The translations under genes and the position numbers were made by a program. A stretch of DNA of 64,000 nt from Clostridia bacterium (GTDB lineage: Bacteria > Bacillota > Clostridia > Oscillospirales > CAG-272). Of the stretch, positions 25,764-34,324 are shown one piece after another (the stretch's first letter is position 1; every line of letters starts with the position of its first letter). Location: NCBI GenBank assembly GCA_017536475.1, contig JAFXHH010000013.1, positions 62,001-126,000 of the forward strand, in the 5' to 3' direction. Under the pieces are notes generated by a model that made no database searches, had not been told where the DNA came from, and saw only the letters and a program-made list of their open reading frames with translations.

Positions 25764-25787
25764 ACAAAAGGCGGCTTGCGCCGCCCT
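25764..25787 (-). terminator. Terminator after the HPr-like gene
   Basis: On the minus strand GGCGGC-GCAA-GCCGCC (25770-25785) is followed by TTTTGTCG, 15 bp after the HPr-like stop. A second similar GC-rich hairpin (CCGCCGCTTGCGGCGG) lies around 25697-25712. Confidence 0.7.
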
Positions 25788-25799
25788 CTGATTAAAAAA

Positions 25800-26030
25800 T
25801 TACTCAACGATAAAGGGCTTGAGCTGCTCGTAGAGCTTATCTGCGCCTTTTTCGGAATCATAGGTCAACTTAATGGGCTGACGAAGATCAAGGCTGAAAA
25901 TACCGAGAATAGACTTTCCGTCCACCTTGTATCTGCCCGACTCGAGATCCACGTCTCCGTCAAAGCCTATGAGAATGTTAACGAGCTTATAAACGTCATT
26001 GATTTCTTTTACTTGAATGTTAAGTGTCAT
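25800..26030 (-). CDS. HPr-like protein lacking the phospho-histidine (Crh-like)
   Basis: A 76-residue protein with the HPr fold pattern. The segment VDGKSILGIFSLDL aligns with NLKSIMGVMSLGI of HPr, keeping the regulatory Ser-46 position. Where HPr has the PTS phosphate carrier GIHARPA, this protein has INDVYKL, so there is no His-15. It therefore cannot relay phosphate to sugar permeases in the usual way. That resembles Bacillus Crh, which also lacks His-15 and acts through Ser phosphorylation and CcpA. Whether an HPr kinase acts on it is unknown. It has its own perfect promoter (26087-26115) and its own terminator, so it is a single-gene unit. Confidence 0.72.
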   Translation of the reverse strand: MTLNIQVKEINDVYKLVNILIGFDGDVDLESGRYKVDGKSILGIFSLDLRQPIKLTYDSEKGADKLYEQLKPFIVE

Positions 26031-26086
26031 TTTTTGTTCCTTTCTTCATTTTGATTAATGTATCCTTTGTTGGACCCTCTGGAATT

Positions 26087-26115
26087 ATTATATAACATTG
26101 TAGAGATTTTGTCAA
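26087..26115 (-). promoter_or_regulatory. Promoter of the HPr-like gene
   Basis: TTGACA (26115-26110) and TATAAT (26092-26087) on the minus strand are 17 bp apart, 57 bp before the ATG at 26030. Perfect consensus. Confidence 0.85.
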
Positions 26116-26369
26116 TATATATTTTGCGTCCAAAAGCGCTTTGATTCGACGATCACTGGTCTTCGGGCCGAGTCGCAGTTGCACAAAGGCAAAAAAGTGC
26201 ACAAAGGACAGATCCTTTGACACACAAGGCAAATCAAAATCGGGTAAAAACGGCAAAAATGTCGAAAAAACGCGCAAATCCTCGCCCCGTCTATGTTTCT
26301 GTCATTTTGCCTGTTGAAATCCCTGTTGAAAATGTGGAAAACTCTTGGGCAATGTGTACAAAAACACGG
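26116..26369. other. Intergenic region between holA and the HPr-like gene, no gene seen
   Basis: About 250 bp with no convincing coding frame and no clear terminator for holA. The motif TGTGGAAAA (26330-26338) is one base away from a DnaA box, but it is alone. Confidence 0.4.
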
Positions 26370-27395
26370 TCAGATAACGCAGATCAGCTTCTCAAGCACC
26401 GCATATCCGTCTCTCGAGGTCTTAAGTTCAAGATCCGCCTCCCTACATCTGCGGACCATGCTCTTGCACTCCTCGACCTTGGGACAGCTACGCAAGATCA
26501 GGGAGACCTTGTATTCGTGCATTTTCAAAACAGACGATATTTCACCCGAGGTCAATCCCTCGGCGCGCAACGACGAGATCGCAAGCATATCGCAAGCGGT
26601 CTTGGTGATCTCTGACATAATTATTATCGGATCGGTCTTTCTGAGCTTGAGATCGCTGAGAATGTTCAGCGCTTCGTTTTTGCGACCTGCTCCGATAGCG
26701 TTGGTAAAGGCAAAGGCGTCGTATTCGGCGGCAGGGACTGCGACCTTTTCAACGTCACCTTTAGTTACTTCGCTCCTGTCGGCAGAAAGCACGTAATACG
26801 CCAGCTTGTCGGTTTCAGAGGCAAGCGCGAACATATCTCTGCCGCAACGCTCCACCACGAAGGCACACACCTCGGGGGAAGCGTAGACTCCGTTGTGTTC
26901 AAAATGCTTGCCCACCCACACGGCAAGACGGTGAGGCGTGTTTTTTTCAAAATTAACGAGAGTTAAATGCTCACCAAGCTTTTTGAGCAGGGCAGAGGGA
27001 CGCTTCGGAAGTATGCCCGGATCGAGTCTGTCCGCCGCAACGCTGATGATGACCGTGTTGTAATCGTATTCTTCAAGCTGATCGAGCACAGCGCAGAGCG
27101 CGTCTATCTCCGATTGCTTCATCGCTCCGAGATCAAGACCCGAGACAACGATGATCTTTCTGTCTGCCATCATTGGAAGCGGCATAAGCGCATCCAGCAA
27201 CGCGTCGGGAGAATAGGTAAAGGAGTCGAGCCTTATTTCATTGAAGAACGCAAGGGAAGGCTCGGGCGATATGGCTTCTATTGCGGTGTTAACGGCAAAA
27301 TTTTTCATATAATCCTCGTCGCCGAAAAACAAATATGCCTTGTCGGGATCAGATTTGATCGCCTTGCGAAAATCCGCTTCCTTCATTATATCCAT
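26370..27395 (-). CDS. holA: DNA polymerase III delta subunit
   Basis: 341 residues. HolA opens the sliding clamp as part of the clamp-loader complex. The N-terminus (AYLFFGDEDYMKNFAVN) is the typical degenerate P-loop region of delta, which binds no ATP. The middle (NEIRLDSFTYSPDALLDALMPLPMMADRKI) and the C-terminal helical collar domain (DPIIIMSEITKTACDMLAIS) fit the family. The first ATG has AAGGAG 11 bases upstream. A perfect consensus promoter lies 37 bp further upstream. rpsT, often next to holA in Firmicutes, is absent here. Confidence 0.88.
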   Translation of the reverse strand: MDIMKEADFRKAIKSDPDKAYLFFGDEDYMKNFAVNTAIEAISPEPSLAFFNEIRLDSFTYSPDALLDALMPLPMMADRKIIVVSGLDLGAMKQSEIDALCAVLDQLEEYDYNTVIISVAADRLDPGILPKRPSALLKKLGEHLTLVNFEKNTPHRLAVWVGKHFEHNGVYASPEVCAFVVERCGRDMFALASETDKLAYYVLSADRSEVTKGDVEKVAVPAAEYDAFAFTNAIGAGRKNEALNILSDLKLRKTDPIIIMSEITKTACDMLAISSLRAEGLTSGEISSVLKMHEYKVSLILRSCPKVEECKSMVRRCREADLELKTSRDGYAVLEKLICVI

Positions 27396-27431
27396 ACAGC
27401 TCGCGCTCCTTTCTCTATAAGGTATACGATA

Positions 27432-27460
27432 ATTATATCATTTTTCGCTCACCAAGTCAA
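27432..27460 (-). promoter_or_regulatory. Promoter of holA
   Basis: TTGACT (27460-27455) and TATAAT (27437-27432) on the minus strand, spacing 17. Confidence 0.8.
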
Positions 27461-27506
27461 GCAATTTGACAAAATGTTAATAAAGAGCAAAAATTTGATT
27501 ATGCTA

Positions 27507-27535
27507 TTGACTTTCGGGTGAAAAAATGTTATGAT
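27507..27535 (+). promoter_or_regulatory. Promoter of the MATE transporter gene
   Basis: TTGACT (27507-27512) and TATGAT (27530-27535), spacing 17, about 50 bp before the ATG. Confidence 0.7.
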
Positions 27536-27585
27536 AGTCGTGTTTGCGACAAAAAATAAGATCATATATATAAAATGGAGAAAAA

Positions 27586-29004
27586 ATGTTCAAAAAGAAA
27601 AGACTGGCGGTAGCAAACGGTGCTCCCGCTGAGAACAAAATGGGCACGATGCCCATCAACAAGCTGCTTTTGAGTATGTCGTTGCCTATGGTTGCGTCAA
27701 TGCTCGTTCAGGCGCTGTACAACATCGTAGATAGCTTGTTCGTTGCAAGAATCTCAGAAACTCAAAACGAGCTGACCGCGATATCGCTTGCGTTTGCGGC
27801 GCAAAACTTTATAATTGCCGTTGCAACGGGAACGGGAGTTGGTATAAACGCGCTTTTATCAAAGAGCCTTGGTGAAAAGGATCACGAAAAAGCGAACAAG
27901 ATCGCGGCAAACGGAGTCTTCCTCGCGCTTTGCAGCTATATAGTCTTCCTCGTGCTCGGATTGACTTGTATAAGGGGCTATATGGGCTGGATGACCTCAA
28001 ACGAAGCAGTCATCGGATTAGGCGAGGATTACCTTTCGATCTGCTATATCTGGTCTTTCGGCGTTTTCGGTCAGGTCGTTATGGAGCGATTGATGATTTC
28101 CACGGGTAAGACCTCGCTTGCGATGGCAACACAGGGTATCGGTGCCATCATAAATATTATTCTGGACCCCATATTCATCTTCACGCTCGGACTTGGCATA
28201 AAGGGCGCGGCAATAGCAACCGTCATCGGTCAGATCGTAGCTTTCCTTGCGGGCATCCTTCTCAATGCAAAATATAACACCGACATAAAGCTTTCATTCA
28301 AAAAATTCCACCCTGATGGAAAGATCATCGGCAAGATATATGCTATCGGCATCCCCTCGATAGTAATGGCGTCGATCGGCTCGGTAATGAACGTAATGTT
28401 CAACAGAGTTCTTGACGGATTTTCAACTCTCGTCAAGGGAACAGAGCTGACCATCGGTCAGATAGCGCAGAATGCGTTCGGTGTCTATTTCAAGCTTCAA
28501 AGCTTTATATTCATGCCCGTCTTTGGACTTAATAACGGAATCGTACCGATAGTTGCTTACAACTACGGCGCGCAGAAGCGCAAGAGAATGACGAAGACGG
28601 TCAAACTTGGAATAATGTATGCCGTCGGCTATATGGCTCTCGGCTTGCTCGCCTTCCAGCTCTTCCCCGAGACCTTGCTCGGTCTGTTCAATATGCACGA
28701 CTCGGCATCGCTCTCTATCGCTGTTCCTTGCCTGAGAACGATATCGCTGTCGTTCGTGTTCGCAGGATTCTGCATCATCATCGGCTCGGTCTTCCAAGCA
28801 CTTGGAAAGAGCATATATTCAATGTTCGTTTCGATCGCGCGTCAGCTCGTCGTCCTCGTCCCTGCGGCAATATTACTCGCGCAGCTTGGCGACGTTACTG
28901 CAGTTTGGTGGGCGTTCCCGATCGCCGAGATAATGTCCGTGATCGTCAGCGCGGTATTTTTTGTAATAGTTTATAGGTCTACGATCTCTAAAATACCCGA
29001 ATAA
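27586..29004 (+). CDS. MATE family efflux transporter
   Basis: 472 residues and twelve predicted membrane helices in two related halves. The start region MPINKLLLSMSLPMVASML with LYNIVDSLFVARI is the hallmark of the multidrug and toxin extrusion family (NorM/DinF/MepA group). It would export cationic compounds against sodium or protons; the substrate cannot be inferred. The ATG follows TGGAGA. It has its own promoter and stands alone between divergent holA and the rpmH cluster. Length is typical. Confidence 0.9.
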   Translation: MFKKKRLAVANGAPAENKMGTMPINKLLLSMSLPMVASMLVQALYNIVDSLFVARISETQNELTAISLAFAAQNFIIAVATGTGVGINALLSKSLGEKDHEKANKIAANGVFLALCSYIVFLVLGLTCIRGYMGWMTSNEAVIGLGEDYLSICYIWSFGVFGQVVMERLMISTGKTSLAMATQGIGAIINIILDPIFIFTLGLGIKGAAIATVIGQIVAFLAGILLNAKYNTDIKLSFKKFHPDGKIIGKIYAIGIPSIVMASIGSVMNVMFNRVLDGFSTLVKGTELTIGQIAQNAFGVYFKLQSFIFMPVFGLNNGIVPIVAYNYGAQKRKRMTKTVKLGIMYAVGYMALGLLAFQLFPETLLGLFNMHDSASLSIAVPCLRTISLSFVFAGFCIIIGSVFQALGKSIYSMFVSIARQLVVLVPAAILLAQLGDVTAVWWAFPIAEIMSVIVSAVFFVIVYRSTISKIPE

Positions 29005-29091
29005 AATCTTCAAAACAATCAAAAAACGCGAAAAATTGTCCCTCATCGGTTAAAAGTGTCGAAAAAAACAAAGAAAAATTTAGAAAAACAC

Positions 29092-29121
29092 TTGACAACG
29101 GGACAAGTTATCGTGTATAAT
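29092..29121 (+). promoter_or_regulatory. Promoter of the rpmH cluster
   Basis: TTGACA (29092-29097) and TATAAT (29116-29121), spacing 18, about 108 bp before rpmH. Confidence 0.8.
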
Positions 29122-29138
29122 ATAGGATGTCATTGTGT

Positions 29139-29200
29139 AAAAGCGTAAAATAGCCTACGTGCTGTTTCGGTTCACGCCGCGTGAACTGTGACAAACGCTT
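29139..29200 (+). promoter_or_regulatory. Structured 5' leader of rpmH
   Basis: Within the rpmH leader an outer pairing AAGCGT (29139-29144) with ACGCTT (29195-29200) encloses a strong hairpin GTTCACG-CCG-CGTGAAC (29170-29186). The ribosome binding site AAGGAGG follows. It could be a leader regulating L34 synthesis; no known family is recognised. Confidence 0.4.
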
Positions 29201-29228
29201 CCGATTATTACTTAAGGAGGTGCAGCAA

Positions 29229-29363
29229 ATGCTCAGAACTTATCAACCCAAGAAGCGTCAGAGAAAAAAGGAGCATGGCTTCAGAAAGAGAATGAAGACT
29301 TCGGACGGCAGAGCCGTTTTGAAGAGACGCCGTGCAAAGGGCAGAAAGAGACTGACCCACTGA
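29229..29363 (+). CDS. rpmH: 50S ribosomal protein L34
   Basis: 44 residues, highly basic: [20 protein letters not shown] then [12 protein letters not shown], matching L34 end to end. The ATG at 29229 has AAGGAGG upstream; an earlier in-frame codon would add 16 residues absent from L34. First gene of rpmH-rnpA-yidD-yidC-jag. Usually dnaA lies divergently upstream, but here a MATE gene takes that place. Confidence 0.97.
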   Translation: MLRTYQPKKRQRKKEHGFRKRMKTSDGRAVLKRRRAKGRKRLTH

Positions 29364-29406
29364 TCTCATTGTTTAAAACAAGTTGTTTTTGACAAATTGG
29401 CAAAAT

Positions 29407-29468
29407 AAAAACCGCCGATGACCGTTTCATTTCAAGATGATCTTGTATGTATGGCCATCGGGGTTTTT
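29407..29468 (+). terminator. Hairpin between rpmH and rnpA, possible attenuator
   Basis: AAAAACC.CCGATG (29407-29420) pairs with CATCGG.GGTTTTT (29456-29468) with one bulged G, ending in T residues. A second small hairpin GCCGAG/CTCGGC follows at 29492-29508. It may stop part of the transcripts after rpmH, giving more L34 than RNase P protein. Confidence 0.55.
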
Positions 29469-29572
29469 AGCGTTAGAGAAAAATTAAAACCGCCGAGAGC
29501 CTCTCGGCAAAGAAAAAACAAAAATTTGACGGAAGCAAGCACAAAAACACAAGCCGAAAATGAGGTAAGTCA

Positions 29573-29968
29573 ATGAAATTCCCTGCAATAAAAGAGCATC
29601 ATCTTTATAATAAAGCGTATCGCTCGGGCAAGCATTTCTTCGGCAGATACGTCTGCGTGTACGTCCTCAAGGACCTGCACGCCAATAAGCTCAAAAAGGA
29701 GCATCCGCAAAAGATCCTCGTAAACCGTCTGGGCCTTTCGGTCTCAAAGAAGGTCGGGGGAGCAGTGCGCCGTAATCGAGCAAAGCGCATCATAAGAGCA
29801 GCGTATGCCGTAAATAAGGATAGCTTGAAAAAGGGATTTTTAATAGTTATCAGCGCAAAGCCCGAGATAGTCGGGAAAAAGAGCGCGGATATAGCAAGGG
29901 AATTGAAATATGCATTCTCCAAGCTCGATATGTTTGACGAAAGCCTCAAAAAAACCGAACGAAGATGA
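29573..29968 (+). CDS. rnpA: Ribonuclease P protein component
   Basis: 131 residues, basic. RnpA binds the catalytic RNase P RNA and helps it cut the 5' leader from tRNA precursors. The family motif is visible as KKVGGAVRRNRAKRIIRAAY. The ATG follows GAGGTAAG. It overlaps yidD by four bases (ATGA). The RNase P RNA gene itself is not in the window. Confidence 0.95.
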   Translation: MKFPAIKEHHLYNKAYRSGKHFFGRYVCVYVLKDLHANKLKKEHPQKILVNRLGLSVSKKVGGAVRRNRAKRIIRAAYAVNKDSLKKGFLIVISAKPEIVGKKSADIARELKYAFSKLDMFDESLKKTERR

Positions 29969-30321
29969 AGTACGTCTGTATAGCACTCGTCCGCTTTTAC
30001 CGTAAATTCCTGTCTCCTCTAAAACGAAGACCGTGCTGTAGGTTCACACCTTCATGCTCAGCCTATGCCCTCGAGGCATTTCAGAAACGTGGCTTTTTTG
30101 CGGGATTTATCCTGACGGTCGGCCGCATCGCAAGATGCCAGCCCTTGTGTCCGGGAGGATATGACCCCGTTCCGAAAACGGGATTCCGCAATAAAAAAAT
30201 CGGTCGGAACAGAGAAAACGTATATGACAGCGGTTATATGGCAGAAAAAATGTTTATATTTTATTATGACCTGCCCTATGAAGACCGCAAAGAGAAGTCC
30301 AAAAAAGAAAAAACAAATTGA
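29965..30321 (+). CDS. yidD: Membrane protein insertion efficiency factor YidD
   Basis: 118 residues. The core (residues 1-75) has FYRKFLSPLKRRPCCRFTPS, SAYALEAFQKRG and CQPLCPGGYDPVP, diagnostic of YidD, which sits at the inner membrane and assists YidC. Beyond residue 75 there is an added charged tail of about 43 residues ending KEKSKKEKTN, longer than in most homologues (about 70-85 residues total). It overlaps rnpA and is 15 bp before yidC, the standard cluster order. Confidence 0.93.
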   Translation: MKYVCIALVRFYRKFLSPLKRRPCCRFTPSCSAYALEAFQKRGFFAGFILTVGRIARCQPLCPGGYDPVPKTGFRNKKIGRNRENVYDSGYMAEKMFIFYYDLPYEDRKEKSKKEKTN

Positions 30322-30336
30322 GAGGACTAATTCGTA

Positions 30337-31737
30337 ATGAACAAGAAAAAAACACTCACTAAAATTTTGTCCAGAATAGCGTTGCTTCTGGTAATGGTGT
30401 CGGTTTTGGCTGTCGTGCTTTCGGGATGCGGCAGCCAGACGGTCATCAACACCGCGACCCCCGAGGCGGGCTGGGATAAGACCGAGGTCAACCTCTCTGC
30501 TGATACGGGCTTTATCAACAAGCTTCTGTCATGGATCGGAATATTCCTCGGCTGGATAACGAGAGTTATGCCTGCCAACAGCTATATTTTGACGCTGTTT
30601 ATATTCGCTATCCTTATGGAGCTTCTTATGTTGCCCTTCTCGGTAAAGCAGCAGAAGAATTCGATCAAGCAGTCTATGCTTCGCCCCAAGGAAATGGCTA
30701 TCCGCAAAAAATACGCGGGCAGAAACGACCAGGCAACTCAGCAGAAGATGTCCATGGAGATACAGGAGCTTTATCAGAAAGAGAATTTCAATCCCATGTC
30801 GGGTTGTATGCCTTTGCTCTTTCAGCTCCCGATCATCATGATCCTTTACTGGTTGGTTATCGACCCTATTATGTATATGTTCAACGGCTCCGCGGAGTTC
30901 AAGAACGTATTGTACGCTTATATCACGACTGCTACCGAAAACGGCGGTCTTGGTCTGAAATTGAGCTCTACCAACGGCTCTATCGAAATGCTCAGCAAGA
31001 TCAACGAGCTCGGCGCAGGTGCATTCGAGGGAATAAAGACCTTCTGTGCAAACGGAGAAGCCGTGTTTGCTAAGGTCGAAGATATCGCGGCTCAGTCGCT
31101 CAACTTCAACATCGGACCCGTAAATCTTGGCATAACACCTTCCTTTACTCCCGCAGACAATATGCAGTATTGGCTGCTCGTTATTCCCGTCATTACCTTC
31201 GCAACCTACTTCCTCAGCATGAAGCTTAACAGAAGGCTGACCTATCAGCCCGGTCAGGACAGCGGCGACAGACAGATGGCGTGCTCGAACAAAATGATGG
31301 ACATCACTATGCCTCTGATGAGCGTGTGGATGACCTTCATCGTTCCCGGTGCGGTAGGTATATACTGGGTATTCAAGAGCTTGATCGGAATGGTAAAACA
31401 GTTTATCTTAAGTAAATCTATGCCTCTCCCCGTATTCACCGAGGAGGATTATAAGGCGGCTGAAAGAGAGCTTCTCGGCAAACAGCCCAAGAAGATCCAG
31501 AAATCCGCAAACGTCGGCAAGGTCCGTTCGCTCCACCACATCGACGACGAGGACTACGACGAGCACGGAAACTACGTTCCCAAGGTTGAGGAAACTCCCG
31601 AGGAGACCGTAGAGGAACAGACGACCAAGCTTCCCGAAAACAGCATGACCGAAGGCGCGTCCTTAAAGGACGATGCCGACAAGGCAGAGACTAAAAAGAG
31701 AAAGTCTCTTTTCGGCAAAAAAGACAAAAAAGATTGA
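30337..31737 (+). CDS. yidC: Membrane protein insertase YidC
   Basis: 466 residues. The N-terminus has a hydrophobic segment ending in a lipobox LSGC (Cys at about residue 31), as in lipoprotein-type YidC of Gram-positives. The 60KD_IMP core begins at about residue 80 (ANSYILTLFIFAILMELLML) with a charged hairpin (SMLRPKEMAIRKKYAGRND) and GCMPLLFQLPIIMILYWLV. Between helices 2 and 3 there is an insertion of about 80 residues. The C-terminal 90 residues are cytoplasmic and charged (KKRKSLFGKKDKKD). It inserts membrane proteins alone or with Sec. It is followed directly by jag. Confidence 0.95.
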   Translation: MNKKKTLTKILSRIALLLVMVSVLAVVLSGCGSQTVINTATPEAGWDKTEVNLSADTGFINKLLSWIGIFLGWITRVMPANSYILTLFIFAILMELLMLPFSVKQQKNSIKQSMLRPKEMAIRKKYAGRNDQATQQKMSMEIQELYQKENFNPMSGCMPLLFQLPIIMILYWLVIDPIMYMFNGSAEFKNVLYAYITTATENGGLGLKLSSTNGSIEMLSKINELGAGAFEGIKTFCANGEAVFAKVEDIAAQSLNFNIGPVNLGITPSFTPADNMQYWLLVIPVITFATYFLSMKLNRRLTYQPGQDSGDRQMACSNKMMDITMPLMSVWMTFIVPGAVGIYWVFKSLIGMVKQFILSKSMPLPVFTEEDYKAAERELLGKQPKKIQKSANVGKVRSLHHIDDEDYDEHGNYVPKVEETPEETVEEQTTKLPENSMTEGASLKDDADKAETKKRKSLFGKKDKKD

Positions 31738-31763
31738 CACTAATAAAAAACGGAGACATTAAC

Positions 31764-32414
31764 GTGAATAAAGAAATTATAACAACAGGAAAAACTATCG
31801 ACGACGCCGTTGCGGCGGCCGTTGCCGAGCTTGGCGTTCCTTCAAAGGAAAATATTGAATATACCGTTATCGACGAGCCCAAGAAGGGACTTTTCGGAAT
31901 CGGTGCAACTCCTGCAAAGATCTCTGCAAAGGCAGTATTCAAGGGAGAGCTTTTCGCACTTGACTTCATCAACCAGCTCGTTAAGGACATGGGCCTTGAC
32001 GTAACCGTTGAAATGAAGGACGTAGAGGGCTCCGACAAGGACTGCAAGCTCATCGACATCACAGGTGAGGGCGCAGGCGCGCTTATCGGCCACCACGGCG
32101 ACACGCTTGACAGCATCCAGTATCTTGCAAACCTTGCGGCAAACAAGAGAGTTAACGGTGTGAAGCCCGACTACGTAAAGATCACCGTAGATGCAGAGAA
32201 CTACCGTGCGAAGAGAGAGAACACCCTTCGCGAGCTTGCAAGAAGAATGGCAGATAAGGTTCTTAAGCAGAAGAGAAGCGTTATGCTTGAGCCTATGAAT
32301 CCTTACGAGAGAAGAATCATCCACTCCGAGATCCAGAACATCGAGGGTGTTTCGACCAACTCCATCGGTTCCGAGAATAACCGTAAGATCGTTATCTATC
32401 TCGAAGAGAAATAA
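31764..32414 (+). CDS. jag: RNA-binding protein Jag/KhpB
   Basis: 216 residues from a GTG at 31764, which has GGAGAC upstream; an in-frame TTG overlapping the yidC stop is a weaker alternative. The N-terminal Jag domain is KTIDDAVAAAVAELGVP with KKGLFGIGATPAKI. The KH domain contains GALIGHHGDTLDSIQYL, and the R3H domain contains NTLRELARRMADKVL and MNPYERRIIHSEI. KhpB with KhpA binds RNA and affects cell elongation and sporulation genes in Firmicutes. It ends the yidC operon. Confidence 0.93.
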   Translation: MNKEIITTGKTIDDAVAAAVAELGVPSKENIEYTVIDEPKKGLFGIGATPAKISAKAVFKGELFALDFINQLVKDMGLDVTVEMKDVEGSDKDCKLIDITGEGAGALIGHHGDTLDSIQYLANLAANKRVNGVKPDYVKITVDAENYRAKRENTLRELARRMADKVLKQKRSVMLEPMNPYERRIIHSEIQNIEGVSTNSIGSENNRKIVIYLEEK

Positions 32415-32420
32415 TTTTAA

Positions 32421-32464
32421 ACAACAAAAAACGGAGTCTTCCAAAGACTCCGTTTTTTTGTTGT
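32421..32464. terminator. Bidirectional terminator between jag and the convergent dehydrogenase gene
   Basis: A long stem ACAACAAAAAACGGAGTCTT with its complement (one bulged T) closes on a small loop. It has A and T runs on both sides and lies between the two stop codons. Confidence 0.9.
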
Positions 32465-32473
32465 CGTTTTCCA

Positions 32474-33448
32474 TTAAACTCTGGTAAGCGAAGCAAGTGT
32501 TCTCTCGACGAGAGTGATAGTAGCCTTGGCACTCTCATCAGTAACCAGACTGTTGGGTTCGCCTCTTCTGATGCACTCGATAAAGTACTTGATCTCGCCC
32601 GCGTAGCCGTCCACGTTGGAAATATTGATGCCGGTCTCGCCGACAGACTCGACCTTGTCGAACTCAACGGGAACTCCACAGTCACGAAGCTGAGCATCCG
32701 CGCCGAGAATAACGTTTCCGTTCTCAAAAACAGCCTTGAAGGTTGCCATAAAGGGAAGCTTTTCGTCGTTGTACCATCCGCCTTCAATAGCAACGACAAA
32801 GCCGTCGTAGATATAGTTTGCGAAGGCGTAGTTGGAAAGATTGCCCTGCATGGGGTGGTAAACACCGGTGATAGCCTTGGGCTCACCAAACACGGACTGC
32901 ATATAATCAACGTCATGGATCATCATATCCAGAGCAACGTGACCGCTTCTCTTTTCGTCGAGGAACCAGTTGTCCCAGCTCCAACGGGGCGTGGGGCTGA
33001 CTCTCTTCATATGGAGGCTTTCAAGCTTGCCGTACTTTCCGCTCTCAATAACTCCGCGGAGATATTTGTATGCGTTCATAAAACGAACGACCTGCGCGGT
33101 CATATATCTCTTGCCGGTGCGCTTGATGGCCGCAAGCAGAACTTCGCAATCCTCGGTCTTAAGCGCCATGGGCTTCTCGGAAAGAACGTGGCAACCGAAT
33201 TCCATAGCCTTGATTGCCTGCTCAACGTGCATGTATGTGGGGGTACAAAGGTCTACCATATCGGGCTTTTCAGCCTCAAGCATCTCGTCCATATCCGCAT
33301 AAAGACGGATGGGGTAGTCGCCAACCTTTTCCTTGAGCATATCCAAACGGACATCACAAGCCGCAACGAATTCGATATCTGTCATATTTCTGTATACGTT
33401 GAAGTGAACGCCGCCCATTCCTCCAACGCCGACTAATGCTATTTTCAT
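32474..33448 (-). CDS. Gfo/Idh/MocA family oxidoreductase
   Basis: A 324-residue NAD(P)-dependent sugar or inositol dehydrogenase-like protein. The Rossmann motif VGVGGMGGVHFNVYRN is at the N-terminus, EKPMALKTEDCE is the family motif with the conserved Lys, and MMIHDVDYMQSVFG carries the catalytic-type Asp/His. It follows the sugar isomerase-like gene by 24 bp in the same transcript. Such pairs commonly interconvert or degrade inositols or sugars; the substrate is not evident. Confidence 0.88.
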   Translation of the reverse strand: MKIALVGVGGMGGVHFNVYRNMTDIEFVAACDVRLDMLKEKVGDYPIRLYADMDEMLEAEKPDMVDLCTPTYMHVEQAIKAMEFGCHVLSEKPMALKTEDCEVLLAAIKRTGKRYMTAQVVRFMNAYKYLRGVIESGKYGKLESLHMKRVSPTPRWSWDNWFLDEKRSGHVALDMMIHDVDYMQSVFGEPKAITGVYHPMQGNLSNYAFANYIYDGFVVAIEGGWYNDEKLPFMATFKAVFENGNVILGADAQLRDCGVPVEFDKVESVGETGINISNVDGYAGEIKYFIECIRRGEPNSLVTDESAKATITLVERTLASLTRV

Positions 33449-33472
33449 TTTATTTATCCTCCTAAAAATAAC

Positions 33473-34285
33473 TCAGATCAGCTTCTCAAGGTAAGCCTTG
33501 GTGTCAATAATATCCTTAAGCTGCTGCTCGCCGGTGATCTCGCGCTCGATGGTAAGCGAACCGTCGTAACCGACCTCCTTGAGCTTTGCAACGAATACAG
33601 GGAAGTTTACCTTACCGTCGCCAACCTTTACCTCGTGTCCAAGCTCCATTCCGTTGGTGGGATAGAATCCGTCCTTCGCGTGAATTCCGCGAACGTACTT
33701 TCCGACAACGTCAAGCGCGTCAACAGGGTTTGCCTTTCCGTAAAGGATAAGGTTTGCGGAGTCGAGGTTGATACCGACGTTTCCGGTTCCGCACGCCTCG
33801 ATAAAGCGAAGCAGAGTAGTGGGAGTTTCCTGACCCGATTCAAGCAGGAAATACTGACCCTGATCCTTCATATACTGAGCAAGCTCGCGCATGGTTTCAA
33901 GTATCTCGGGATACGTGGGATCAGAAGGGCATTCGGGAAGGAATCCCGCGTGAGTGATAACGTCGGTAACGCCGATCTTCTTTGCGAAATCAGCACCCAG
34001 CTTCAGCTCCTCTACGCGCATCTCTCTGTACTCGCGAGGAACGATTCCAAGCGTAGTGGGGCCTTCTGTAAAATTCCAGATCGAAGGGCCACCCCAGCCA
34101 ACCCAGTGTGCGGTGACCGTAATGCCAAATTCCTTTGCAGCCGAGTTTACAAGTTCAGCCATTTCGTCTGTATGAAGGGCTTTGTTCCAGTTTACCAGTT
34201 GGCAATTGTCAAATCCCAAATCTCTCATTCTTTTGAATCGCTCTCTGATATCGGGAGCGAGAAGTACCTGTACTCCTACTTTCAT
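33473..34285 (-). CDS. Sugar phosphate isomerase/epimerase family protein (TIM barrel)
   Basis: A 270-residue xylose isomerase-like TIM barrel. Candidate metal ligands lie in LESGQETPTTLL (Glu), GINLDSANLILYG (Asp), GIHAKDGFY (His, Asp) and LTIEREITGE (Glu), the usual set for this superfamily. The start at 34285 (MKVGVQVLL) has AAGGAAGG upstream; open frame further upstream crosses the promoter. It is the first gene of a two-gene unit with a Gfo/Idh/MocA dehydrogenase, divergent from an AraC regulator that may control it. Confidence 0.85.
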   Translation of the reverse strand: MKVGVQVLLAPDIRERFKRMRDLGFDNCQLVNWNKALHTDEMAELVNSAAKEFGITVTAHWVGWGGPSIWNFTEGPTTLGIVPREYREMRVEELKLGADFAKKIGVTDVITHAGFLPECPSDPTYPEILETMRELAQYMKDQGQYFLLESGQETPTTLLRFIEACGTGNVGINLDSANLILYGKANPVDALDVVGKYVRGIHAKDGFYPTNGMELGHEVKVGDGKVNFPVFVAKLKEVGYDGSLTIEREITGEQQLKDIIDTKAYLEKLI

Positions 34286-34324
34286 AAAAAAGTCCTTCCT
34301 TTCTCTTGACTTATTATTATTTTT

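Noticed and set aside
26329..26340. Possible DnaA box (TGTGGAAAA) suggesting an origin
   Set aside because: Single site with one mismatch, no second box nearby and no dnaA; not enough to call an origin.
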